Origin: Nemertoderma westbladi
Lineage: Eukaryota; Xenacoelomorpha; Nemertodermatida; Nemertodermatidae
Direction of reading: 5' to 3'
Assembly: GCA_032718475.1 (NCBI GenBank)
Contig: JAUCBJ010006426.1
Span: 1 to 64,000, forward strand
Length of the DNA stretch: 64,000 bases
How positions within the stretch are numbered: position 1 is the stretch's first letter; each line of letters starts with the position of its first letter. Below, in pieces: positions 10,660 through 21,345 of the stretch. Made by a program: the position numbers and the translations under genes. The notes under the pieces are model-generated. The model was not told the DNA's origin, did not search any database, and saw only the letters and a list, made by a program, of their open reading frames with translations.

Positions 10660-11275
10660 ATTTTAACTAGTTTGGGCTGCGATATACGCGGATATTGGGT
10701 ACACGCTGCCTGCCTGAATATTTCAGCATCTGAGATACAAATTCTGGCCAAATGTAAATACTGTAAAGTTGTCTGCTCTCAGTACAAATCTATGGGTAAC
10801 CTCACAACAACCTCTGAGACTTCATCTTCTGAAGTCAAAATGTTGTCCGACTTGCATTCCTTGCTCTAGAAAGAGCTCAGTTCTCTCACGTCTGCCACCC
10901 AAAAGGTTTGCATTGATGAAAACACATCTGGTGAGATTTCGGATCAAAAGTTAGATACTGAGAACAGTGAGAGCATGAGGAGGGAAATCTCATTCTAAAC
11001 CAGCCCATGTATTTACTGCGGGGATGTGGCCAAAGAAGTACAAAATCAGCAGAAACGTCAAAACAATATTTTCATTACGGGTCTCAATTCCAGATGAAGT
11101 GTCTGACGATCTACATACTGTCAATGACTTTCTCACAACAAGTATCAATGCTGATCTTGCAGATAGTGTGGAAAAGGTTCTATTTCGATGTCGAGGTAAC
11201 AACAATAAATCATCTATGCTTATTGTGAAGGTTAAATCCGTAGGACTTAAAGAAGATAATTATGACGAATAAACA
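10660..11275 (+). pseudogene. LINE ORF1 remnant with PHD-like finger
   Basis: The first part reads GCDIRGYWVHAACLNISASE and CKYCK, matching the second half of a PHD-like zinc finger (W-V-H-x2-C) seen at the start of many CR1/L2 ORF1 proteins. After a stop at 10869 a different frame reads QKRQNNIFITGLN at about 11035-11100, the conserved start of the ORF1 central domain, and a third frame from 11100 continues with an acidic segment to a stop at 11270. At least two frame breaks are present. The protein would have been an RNA-binding partner of LINE retrotransposition. No ORF2 follows. Confidence 0.5.
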
Positions 11276-11566
11276 AAAACTGAGAAGCTTGCCTTCCTCT
11301 AATGTATTTATTTCTCCAGACTTAAAGTGAACAAGCATATCTTCAAAGGTGTGAACAATGGCAGAATTGGAACTGCCAAGCCAGTACCAGTGCATCATGC
11401 ACTGTGCATGGGCCTACCAATAATACCAATGGTAGTAATAGGCCTTCCCTATGGGTAGGCCTATTAATACGCTGGTGCAGATGCAGTCAGTAAATATACC
11501 GTTCTCCATCATTTGGTTTATATAGAGCATTGCCAAGAAATGGTGCAATTCTTCTGAAGACCCGTA
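11276..11566. other. Short spacer
   Basis: No gene is seen. The segment carries palindromic words such as GTGCATCATGCAC and TAGGCCTA. Confidence 0.4.
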
Positions 11567-13180
11567 GATAGATAGATTTATTTATACATTATGTAAAAAC
11601 AATAACAAATACACCAAACAATGTACCGGTATAAAGGTATTGTCCAACATAACATATAGGATTACCCCTAAAGCTTTGCAGCTTATTTCCAAGGGGGTCC
11701 TTTATGTTACTTGGTTACAAATACAATATTACACTACGCTAACCTAAAACCAATATAAAACGTAATTACACTATGTACATGTACAACTTTACCGAGAGCG
11801 TGACAATGTCCGACTCAACGATAAAGATGTAATGTACAGAACAATTTATTATAAAACGTAATTACAGTATAAATAGTAAATAATTAATAAACTAATAACT
11901 TACTGTAGGACTATTGTACCTATTTTTACATTGCACACGGAGGTGAGATTTAACTGCAGATTTAAAAGAATGTTGATTATTTAGGTTTTTAATTTCATTA
12001 GGCAGAGCGTTCCAATTTTTAATGCCGTTAAAAAAGAAAGTATCAGATTCAATGGATTTACAATTCGGGAGGTAGAAGTTTGAAGCACTAGCTCTGGTAC
12101 TGTAAGAGTGTGTATCACGTACTCTGTTGAATTTTTGTTTTAGGTAATTGGGACATTTACCATTATACACTTTATGCACATGGTTAAGGCGTAGCTGCTT
12201 AACTCGACTATCTAAGCTTAAGTAGTCCAGATTCAGAAAAGTCATCTGGAGTTAGGTGGTGCCTAGGTTTGTAGTCTTTAATAAATCGTACTACTTTATT
12301 CTGAGCTACTTGTAATTTACATTTAAGCTGTTTGGTTAAGCCTTCATACCAAGAAGAGCACGCATAGTCCATGTGACACTGTATTAAAGAAGAGCAAAGT
12401 AACTTGCGGGAGTCGGTGTTTAAACTATTTTTATTTCTGTATAGAAATAGTATAGTAATTCTGGTAGAATCTCGAATAATTTGTTTTAAACCAAACAAAT
12501 TAAAATACTTTGGTACTGTTTACAGATGGGGGATGCTTTGTGATGGTAACAGATATTAAAATCACCTAAGAAATATATTTCACAGTCTGACCTAAGATTA
12601 CATAAAATTGTATTTTCAAAATTTTGCAAAAAATCTGATTGTTTAGGGGGCCGATATAAAGTACCGATTAAAATAGGTTTAGTTTTAGGAAGTAAAAGTT
12701 CCACCAGTAAAACTTCGTCACAAGACTCTAAATCTTCCCTACGATTAAAAGCTAAATCACATCGAATGTAAGTACAGACACCACCACCGTGTCTGTCCCT
12801 ATCCTTATGTAAAACTACATAATTATCAATATAAGTTTCTCCATCAGAAACGCTATCATCGAGCCAACTTTCAGAGATTGTTAAAACTGCTGGGTTGGAT
12901 TTATTGATTAAAATACGAATTTCGGAAAGTTTGGGAAGCAGAGATCGCATTTAAATGCAAAAAATGCAGACCTTTTTTCTTAGAAAATTTAAAAGTTTCA
13001 CTCTCAGCATCACTTGGAGTTTGCAGAGGCGATGTGAGGAATGAATCGTCGGTTTCTGATTCTAAAATAGTATCATGAAAGGGAAGTTTGGTAAAAATAC
13101 AGCTATTGCGGAGAAAACTTGGCTCAAGATTGTTTCTGGTGGAGAATAAATTACTGCTTTTCCTACGGGTAACATTTTAA
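11567..13180 (-). mobile_element. CR1/L2-like LINE with internal deletion
   Basis: A minus-strand LINE whose 3' end is the (TCTA)-rich tail at 11567-11585. It retains the endonuclease start and the extreme C-terminus of the reverse transcriptase but lacks all the polymerase core between them. No target duplication was identified. Confidence 0.6.
11892..13175 (-). pseudogene. LINE ORF2 remnant: AP endonuclease start plus RT tail
   Basis: On the minus strand, a frame from about 13175 leads into LHFLHLNA, and after a one-base loss near 12953 the frame continues RSLLPKLSEIRILI, ISESWLDDSV, HGGGVCTYIR and FLGDFNI. These are the standard blocks of an apurinic-type LINE endonuclease (S-E-S-W-L, G-G-G-V, G-D-F-N). 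At about 12500 the sequence jumps to the RT thumb and C-terminus (LIQCHMDYACSSWYEGL, then LPNEIKNLNNQHSFKSAVK), ending at 11892. All catalytic RT motifs are deleted, so the copy is dead. Confidence 0.75.
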
Positions 13181-13189
13181 ATGTACAAA

Positions 13190-14387
13190 TGTGTCACAAC
13201 TCTCGCATTGGACGATCTTACTCCGAGAGTTTGTTCCTCGTTGTAGGTGTATTGTATTACCCGTATTGTAGGTGTTCTGCACTGAGATTTTGACTATCTA
13301 CTGTTTTCTGTTTATTTAGTTGATCAACAGACTGTCTGATATCGGACACTGTAAAGAGTTGACAACTGTTCATCTTACTATCATCTAAATCTATTACTTC
13401 AATAGGCGAGTTTCCATGATCCGCAGCTATTCCAAATCGCTTTTTATAGTCATTAAAGAGTTGATCAGCGTGTATATGCCAATGGGAGGTGCTTACTGAA
13501 CAGACAGACCAACAAACAGACTTACTGACAAAGAGACAGACCAGACATACAATAAATTACAGAGACCACAGAAGTCATAAAATGTCTGTTTAAAACAATT
13601 GTGTGTTCTTATACAGCAATTTAGTAGATAAATGTACTTGACTAAAATGGACAGACAGACCAACAAACAGACAGACTGACAGGCAGACAGACATGATTGT
13701 CTGTCTATATTTTTAAAAAACGGACCAAAACGGAATTCTCAGGAACCTAACTAAAATTTTGAAATGCCCCAATTCACTGCCTGCCCTGGCAGCCTAATGA
13801 ACTACTGTATTCCTTCGATTAGAGAACAAACACCGAATAGTAGAAGATAAATTACTATTGATATATACCCCGTTCACTAATAGAACATAGATAAATTACT
13901 GTTGGTTTTAGCAGGCAAATACACAAGAATAAGTTACTGTAGAATAAAATACCCCAATGTATCACTGTAGCGATATATATACCATTTTTCACAAATGGAT
14001 AAAATAATTATTTCATAAAGCAAAAACAATTCAAAACAAATCAAGCAAAACAATCCTGTCCTGACTATTTTTTTATATATATTGTTGTAATTGAGTAGGC
14101 CAATTTGTAAATGTATCATTTAATTCAATAATTGTACATACTTTACCATTTTACCGTTTTAAGTATTCATAAAATATAACTAAAGATAATATTAAAAGTA
14201 TTTAAAAAAAGTGACTGACGGGTAAAAAAGTTATGCTGGAGCAAAATAATAAAAGATGCTATTAAAAAAAACTTATTCTTTTTAGTATTTAAACAATACA
14301 GTTTGGGAATGGTTAAATATTATTATATCGTAATCCGAATGGATATTTAATTTTTCTTAGTTTTTTTTGGTATTGCATTTATAAGTT
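13190..14387. other. AT-rich spacer with GACA-rich patches
   Basis: No gene supported. Two patches rich in ACAGACAGAC (13498-13555 and 13650-13706) are simple-sequence repeats. The rest is featureless AT-rich DNA. Confidence 0.45.
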
Positions 14388-14692
14388 TTATGTAAACCAT
14401 TCCATTCGGATTCCGTGAAATCTTCCAATCCCAAGCACACATTGTGTATCCAATATGTACGACTTTTGCCCCCAACGTTTGTCACACCCCAACCAAAAGC
14501 CCGCCGTTTTCTTGTCATCAGCACTGTTCCACATTGCTTTGCAAAGTTTGCACTGATTCGCGATGGTTAACTGTCTTTTCTTGATTATTGGTTCCACTCT
14601 GGTCATTGGGGACAGTCCCAGGGCCACATCTGCTTGAGAAAGCTGCCGACTGACAGTGGGTGCCCTGATCGAAGTCCAACGATTTATTGCCT
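14388..14692 (-). pseudogene. PHD-like terminal exon fragment
   Basis: On the minus strand a candidate acceptor (TATTTACAG, ending about 14693) opens a frame that runs to a stop at 14388. It reads CKLCKAMWNSADDKK, then GFWLGCDKRW, QCVLGIGRFHG and MEWFT. The spacing C-x2-C, then G-[FL]-W-[FL]-G-C and a later x-C-[LV]-G matches the two fingers of the gene at 35608-37299, including the unusual W-L-G-C. The His-x2-Cys is replaced by Asp-x2-Cys and the final W-x-C Cys is lost, so the finger is degenerate. It is probably a decayed relative of that gene. Confidence 0.45.
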
Positions 14693-14719
14693 GTAAATAT
14701 TGTATTAATAGTAACAAGT

Positions 14720-15236
14720 TTTTTTATTATTGTCGAAGAAAGAAAAAATTATTTAAAATTATAATTGTGAATATTTTATAATTTTATAATAAATTGTTCG
14801 GTGCATAGTTACATCTTCATCGTTGAGTGGGGCATTGTTACGCTCTTGGTAAAGTTGTACAAAGATTATAAAGTATTATAAATTGGTATAATAAACTAAC
14901 ATCCATTCCATTTGCCTCAATGTTATTCTTTAATGTATCAAATCCCGAATCAGGGTGTATGAAAACAATGGTCTCTTTCTCTTTTCAGATTAGTATAGCA
15001 ATCCCACAACTTTCTGGCGTTTATTGATTGAATTTATCAACCTATTAACATTTTTATCTAGGAATTAATAATAATTGTGTTTGTGATTTCAATTTCAATT
15101 TTGTATGCAAGTCTTTTATTATATTAACTTGAATGTGAATAATATAATATCATAATAATAAATATAATATAACTTATGTATAATAAAATTATTAACATAA
15201 TCCATCCGTGTTTGTTTTGTCTTTAGTGGTCACGTA
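14720..15236. other. AT-rich spacer
   Basis: Nothing supported apart from AATAAT-type low-complexity DNA. It ends at the AACCCTATTAAACCC word and an 18-base G run (15255-15272). Confidence 0.4.
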
Positions 15237-15284
15237 TTTAACCCTATTAAACCCGGGGGGGGGGGGGGGGGGCAGTCTCTATAC

Positions 15285-16645
15285 AAGACTGTAATGCATT
15301 TACACTTCGACCCTTCTCCAGTGATCACCGCCTTATTGTGGCCAAGGTAAGACTTAGTCTGCGTGCTAGCAGAATAACGAAATCTGCTCTCTGTTGCAAC
15401 AGCCAAGTGTGAGATCCAGCTTCACACTACAGCTGAGCAACAGGTATGAGGCTCTTGCCTCTGAGGCGGCAGATCACTGTGAGGGCTATACTGCCTTTAC
15501 AGAAGCAGTTAAGTTAGCAGCTGCAGAAACAGTTCCTGTATACCCTCGAAACAGGAAAAGGGCCCCCTGGTCTGACAACAAAATTCAGAAGTGCCGAAAT
15601 GACCTCTACAAGGCGCAGAAAGAGTCCCGACTCAAATAGACTACAGCGGCCAAGAATGCAGTTAAGGCCGCATCTAGGTCCCTGAACAGGCAGTACTCCG
15701 TTAATTTACAGGAGCTAATAAACGAACAGGTTGATTCCATCAATGATGCTGATGACAGCAGGCAATCATCCCAGGCATGGAGATCGATTAACTTGCTTGC
15801 TGGTCGAAAAAGCCAACCAACCGCCAAGGTTAAGGCTGAATCACCAGCCGATCGCCTCAATGGTTGGAAGGCCCACTTTGAAAAGCTGCTCAATAATGAC
15901 AGGGTATTGCCTGATAACTTTATAGAAGTAAAAGTGTCTGAGTCTGTACTCCCAGATATTCCCATTGGTGATATCTCCTTTGCAGAAGTGAAGGCTGCTG
16001 CAAAGAGCATTAAGACCAATCGTGCCAGTGGAGTAGCTAGATGGTGTTCCCCCTGAGGTCTTTAAAATACCTGAGTGTTTAAAGCTCATCTATCCCATCA
16101 TAGTAGACATGTACCGAACAACAAGAGTCCCACAAGAAATGAAAACAAATAAGTTGGTGCCAGTTCCCAAGAAGGGCAACCTAACACTCTATGGTTCTTT
16201 TCGGGGAATATCATTGATCTCGATTGCTGCAAAGCTATACAATAGAATTATATTAAATCGTATCAGGGATCCCATTGAGAGACTGCTCCGTGGAAATCAG
16301 AATGGGTTCCGTAAAGGTCGTGGGACCATGGAGCCCATTTTGGCACTTAGAAGGATAATTGAAGAGTTATCAAAAAAGAAAGACAGGCATCTGGCTGTTA
16401 TCTTTGTTGACTTCTTCAATGCCTTTGATTCAGTCTCTCACTCACATATGTTCAGCATACTTTCATTATATGGGATTCCTGATGAAATTATTGCAGCAAT
16501 CAGATCAGTATACGATGGTTCGACAACATTTGTGTCTACTGTTGATGGTGACACAGAACCATTTGAAGTGTTATGGGGCGTCCTCCAGGGAGACACACTT
16601 GCACCATTCTTGTTCATAATTGTTGTTGACTATGTTTTACGCACG
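15285..16645 (+). pseudogene. RTE-type LINE ORF2 remnant
   Basis: The frame at about 15285 reads FTLRPFSSDHRLIVAKV, the catalytic end of an AP endonuclease (S-D-H). After a frame change the sequence continues across a TAG at 15637, a connector region, and a further frame change near 16035 into the RT: MKTNKLVPVPKKGN, GFRKGRGTMEPI, FVDFFNAFDSV (motif A), GVLQGDTLAPFLF (motif B). The FADD box (motif C) is missing because the similarity stops near 16645. Three breaks and the 3' truncation make it dead. The same family is present on the other strand at 44285-44515. Confidence 0.75.
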
Positions 16646-17205
16646 TATGGTGTTCAACTGTCACAATTATTCGGAATAAAGTCTAACCCGGAGAACGACA
16701 CTCACTCGAAGTTTGTACTACGCTGCCTGGAACTGGTATTTGATGACAGTGTTTTAAGAAACAATTCCAAAATTGGTAAAGAAAGCCGTGAATCAACGAA
16801 CAAACTCCAGCTCGATATTGGAAGAGTAAACTGGTGTAAGTTCGTTATCTTTAAGATGCGACCAGTCAACACTGGAGAGGATATGAGAAAATTATGGGGT
16901 CGAATTCAAATAATGTAAACACAGCCATAACGAAACGTTACAACAAAAATTATAACTAGTAACTCTGTACTATATATACCTACTGTTAAACTGTGAATGC
17001 ATGTTTTGTTTATATTTTACTATATTTACAGTACCTGTTTACCATTTATTGTTGTATGCAATATTTATTAACCCTTTACCACGCCCTTTTGCAAGTCCTG
17101 TTTTGTGTCCAATTATAAATTAATTATTATATTATTATAAATTAAACTAGTTCAAACATGGGGGGTGGTTGGTTTTTCTGAATAATATCCCAATCTGCCC
17201 TCCAT
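16646..17205. other. Junction region without recognised gene
   Basis: The open frame of the LINE continues by chance to 16918, but its content after the RT motif B block no longer looks like reverse transcriptase. The remainder is AT-rich spacer. Confidence 0.35.
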
Positions 17206-17790
17206 CACCGTCTCATTGCCCCCTGCCAATGCTTCACTCCTACCGCTAGACCCAACCGCAACATCACTCCACAACCACCAGCACGACTACCGTTCATTGT
17301 CCCTATTCCAGCCCCAAGTCGCCGTTTTATATCCCCACCCCAACCGGCTCCTCGTCAATGTTTTGTTGTCTCTCCTCCCCAACCTGCCCCCAGTCAAAGT
17401 TTTATCCCCTCTCCCCAACCAGCTCCTCGTCAACGTTTTGTCTACCCTCCCCAACCTGCCCCCCGTCAAAGTTTTGTCCCCTCTCCCCAACCAGCTCCTC
17501 GTCAACGTTTTGTCTACCCTCCCCAACCTGCCACCCGTCAAAGTTTTGTCTACCCTCCCCAACCTGCCACCCGTCAAAGTTTTGTCTCCCCTCCCCAACC
17601 TGACCCCTGTTTCATCTCCTCTCCACAACCATCCCCAAGACGTCGATTTATCTCCCCGCAATCCTCCCCCACCCCTATGTCACCCGATTTTACTCCACCA
17701 GTTTCCCCGATGTTGATCACCCCACCACCCTCACCATTCGTTACTGTCTCTTATCGTCGTCCCCATTCTCAACTATCTAATTATCTAATA
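17206..17790 (+). repeat. 36-base Pro-rich minisatellite
   Basis: About ten 36-base units (CCCCAACCTGCCCCCCGTCAAAG followed by TTTTGTCTACCCT-type sequence, split here at unit centre) lie in a row. All frames stay open because 36 is a multiple of three. The frame with the most protein-like reading gives repeated PPQPAPRQSFV and runs to a stop at about 17806. I cannot tell whether it was ever translated; there is no clear start or acceptor. Confidence 0.6.
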
Positions 17791-17889
17791 CTATCTAATA
17801 ATTATTAAAACCATATACAGTTTAATATATTCAAATATCCAAATCCTTCCCCATACTTTCATTATTATTACTTACTATGGAACATAAGT

Positions 17890-18534
17890 TTGTCGAATCA
17901 GTCATCACAGTCATCAGAACATCAGTCAAAACAACAAAAGGCTTATAAATTAATTGGATCAATAAACAACCTTCATCTCCTTTCCATTGAAACAGCTCTA
18001 AAGATTTTCGAAATAAAGATTGCCCCAATGGCACTTTATGGCTTCAAAAGTTATAGCCACCACCTTAAGCTGCAAAATCTAAAAGATATTGATCGGATCA
18101 AATCGCGCTTTGTAAAGAAAATGTTATGTCTACATAAATCATCGTCTTCGACAGCTGCAATAAAGCTTGCCAACTCAAAGATGTTTATAGAGACGACTCT
18201 AGACAAGAACCCTGATATCCTTAATCCAGACGTTCTAGAACAATATAGAGCACACAGGGAGGAGCGCACCGCCAACTTCGCAGCCAGGGGGTACCAGCGT
18301 GGCCCAGGGTTCACCACTAACTGGTGGAGACTCCCGGGGCAACGCAAAAGACACATCATTACCAGGACCACGATCCACGGCTGGCACCACAGGATCTGCG
18401 TAAACCGCCGATACCACGACCCGGAGGACAAATGTGTCTGTTTGTTCTGCAATGGCTGCTGCAGCGACAGATACCACGTCCTGTCTTGCCCGGACTGTCC
18501 TCGACCCGAAGCCCTCGCTACAGAAACCAACTAG
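17890..18534 (+). pseudogene. LINE reverse transcriptase C-terminus with zinc finger
   Basis: The frame contains KIFEIKIAPMALYGFKSY, typical of the RT thumb and the post-RT region of Jockey/I-type LINEs, then a basic linker and a Cys/His cluster CVCLFCNGCCSDRYHVLSC near residues 180-200 (C-x-C-x2-C, H-x3-C), as found at the C-terminus of such proteins. It ends at TAG 18532-18534. There is no ATG at the left end and the polymerase core is absent, so this is a 5'-truncated copy. The 3' region after 18540 is AT-rich. Confidence 0.6.
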
Positions 18535-18589
18535 AAAGGATAACTGGTGCAAAACATCTGCCGCTAACCATTTCTTTTTTTTATTAACA

Positions 18590-19328
18590 TTTGTTTTTTA
18601 CTAACTATTTATTGTGCTTAAATATAGAATTAATTGTGCTTTTTCTTTTTTAATACTGGACTTAATATACTTACCCCTAAAGGGGTGTAACTTCTTTTAA
18701 AAAATAAGTTTGTCGAATTCGAATACGATATCATACAGTATTTAACACCTGAACAGCCGGCATTTTGATATACCTAGAACAGCCAAAGTGAGTCAATTGA
18801 CTCATTTTAGTTTTGAGGCTATTTTTTGGTATTTAAAACCAAAATTACATCTTGAAATGTCTTTAATATAGTTCACATGTATTATGCAATCATTATGATA
18901 TATGTATATATTAACTGATGTGATGACTCATCACAATGATGAAGATGTGGCTGGCCACGAGAAAAGGGACCTTATGTCGCAAAACCTGATTCTGAGATAA
19001 TCGCGTTTAAAGTTTCCCTCTATTTTTGGACAAATTTGATTGGATTATCAATTTAGAAATGTATAAAACGATGAGGGAAATTCAAATTGGTTCTGATATT
19101 CATTATACCTAGGAAATAACTAATTACAGGAAGCAATATAAGATGTTGCAGTATTCTATATCCCACTGTTTTAGGGTTTTCATGTCTGAATTTAGGACTG
19201 AAATAAATTCTACTACTGTAATATATGTAGGTACTGTAGGCCTACAGTTATTTTTTAAATGCAATATACAGTAGCTATCATTTTCTTAATTTCATTGTTT
19301 ACATTATCAGTTCATTATCTGTGAAATC
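18590..19328. other. AT-rich spacer, putative PiggyBac 5' flank
   Basis: No gene supported. The segment precedes the truncated PiggyBac gene, so part of it may be that element's leader, but I could not find matching inverted ends. Confidence 0.35.
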
Positions 19329-19340
19329 TTGCATGTCAAC

Positions 19341-20425
19341 ATGGCATTTCTAAGACGACGTATGAATTCTTCTCAAGCTTTGAGAAGGCTACAAGAACTA
19401 ATAGATTTCGATGATATGGACAGTGGTAGTGATGCAAGTGATGGTGAAGTTAATGATGATGCTGATGCTGAGATGCAGTTGGAGTCCGATTCAAGTGATA
19501 ACGACTCATCAGAAAATGATTCATCAGATGAAGCTGTCCCAAATGAAGATCAAAAAATTAGAAGTTGTGACGGTACAGAATGGACAATACTAAGAGCAGG
19601 ATCGACGGGAAAGTTCCAAAAACAAAATGTGCTAAGAAGAGCATCAAGAGTGACTGCCTACTGCAGAATTGTAGAAACGCCTATTGATGCCTGGCGACTC
19701 TTGATCGATGAAGGATTACTACACAATATAGTTCAATGCACCGAGGAATATGCAAAAACTTTCAATGTTGACTGGAATGTATCCGAAGATGAACTTGATG
19801 CTTTTATTGGATTATTATACATGAGAGGCTTATCAAATCAGCGAAATTTTCCGTTGGATTTACTTTGGTCAAATGAACTGGGCTCTCAGATATTCAAAGA
19901 TACCATGTCGCGTAATCGTTTTAGAGAAATAAAAAAATTTCTTCGGTTTGATCGAAAATCTACAAGACGTATATGTTTAGAGGATGATAAATTTGCTCTT
20001 GCTTCCGAAATTTTGGATCGATTTGTGGAAAACAGTCAAAAGGCTTATCTTCCAGATGAATCCCTCACTATTGATGAGCAGCTGTTTCCGACTAAAGCGC
20101 GCTGCAGGTTCACTCAATACATGCCAAATAAGCCTGATAAGTTTGGGATAAAATTCTGGATATTGGCGGAATTAGACTCAAAGTACTGTCTGAACATTCG
20201 TCCGTATCTTGGCCGAGATGAAACGAGAACTGAACAGCTAGGAACTCATGTTGTGATGACACTGATGAAGCCATACTTTGGATTTGGTTATAATGTCACT
20301 ACCGATAATTATCAAACACTCAAACTCATAGAGAAACGGACTTCGATAGTAGGTACGGTACGTGGAAACAGACGGGAAATACCTACAGAATACATGTCTG
20401 TTGTAGGTACCATCAACTCAAGACA
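19341..20425 (+). pseudogene. PiggyBac transposase, 3'-truncated
   Basis: Starting at ATG 19341, about 360 residues are open: an acidic Ser/Asp-rich head (residues about 15-75), then the DDE_Tnp_1_7-type core with LRFDRKSTRR, SLTIDEQLFPTKARCRF containing the first catalytic Asp, YMPNKPDKFGIKFW, and TTDNYQTL with the second. Sequence identity to the family ends at the G-rich tract 20426-20446, before the third catalytic Asp and the Cys-rich domain; the frame then runs meaninglessly to 20526. The truncation at a homopolymer and microsatellite makes the copy inactive. It is clearly different from the intact copy at 26620-28866. Confidence 0.85.
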
Positions 20426-20446
20426 GGGGGTGGGGGGGGGGGGGGG
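20426..20446 (+). repeat. G-rich tract
   Basis: Five G, one T and about 15 G mark the breakpoint of the truncated PiggyBac gene. It is a candidate replication-slippage or G-quadruplex site. Confidence 0.8.
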
Positions 20447-20619
20447 TCATGGTTCATGGGTCACGTTTCATTACATACATAGTTCATTCATTACACACAG
20501 TATACTATATGCAGCTGCAGTGTTATAGATAAAATAATAAACTACAGGGTGACAGGTACTGTACAGTATGTAACAGGCAGATTTTATGTTTTATACATCA
20601 GTCAGTCAGCCCGGCGCAG

Positions 20620-20830
20620 CATTTTGCATTGCACAGAGCCAGTGCATGATTTTTGGCCCTTGCATGGGCGTGGGTTTGCACAGAGCCGACGCAGGATTTT
20701 TAGCACCTGGCGTTGTTTTGCAGAGCCGGCACAGGATTTTTTTTACACCCAGTGTGGTTTTGCTCAGAGCCAGCGCAGGATTTCTGGCACACAGCGGCGC
20801 AGGATTTCTGGCACCCAGCGCCGCAGAAAA
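20620..20830 (+). repeat. ~40-base GC-rich tandem repeat
   Basis: Five to six diverged units built around GAGCCGGCGCAGGATTTTT and GGCACCCAGCG. GC content is well above the surroundings. No gene is associated. Confidence 0.65.
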
Positions 20831-21345
20831 TAAAACTATTCTAGGGCCTACAATACTACAGTACTGTAATGATTAGTACATTATTTTTTTATAATATTAT
20901 TATAAAAGTATTTATTAATGTAAGTACCGGTACAGTACCGGTCAGTATACCGGTACAGTACAGGGCCGGATTAACCAAAGCAGAGGCCCTGGACTAATAA
21001 AAATGTGGAGGCCCCCAGCCCCCCCCCCCCCCCCCCCCCCCCCCCGTAAAAAAATATCAAAAGTTTGGTTCGAACAAACAAACAGACAGACAAGATATAA
21101 ATACAAAATATTAAATTTTATTTCACCCTGCAGCTGCAAATGAGTCGATGATTCTCTGTAACTTTTAACTTCATCATTTTTCCGAGGCTACAGTAAATGA
21201 CCCGCATTACTTCATTAAACGTGGCTCGGCCCGCAAACTTGGTTTTGTAATTTTGTAATATATACGTTTAATTTCCTGATCCTGTAAATAATATAAGAAT
21301 AATAGGCCTATTTAATATGTTCACTCACAGTTACATCACATTTCT

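Noticed and set aside
17287-17661. Antisense frame over the Pro-rich minisatellite
   Set aside because: A consequence of a repeat unit divisible by three, with no start context or non-repetitive part.
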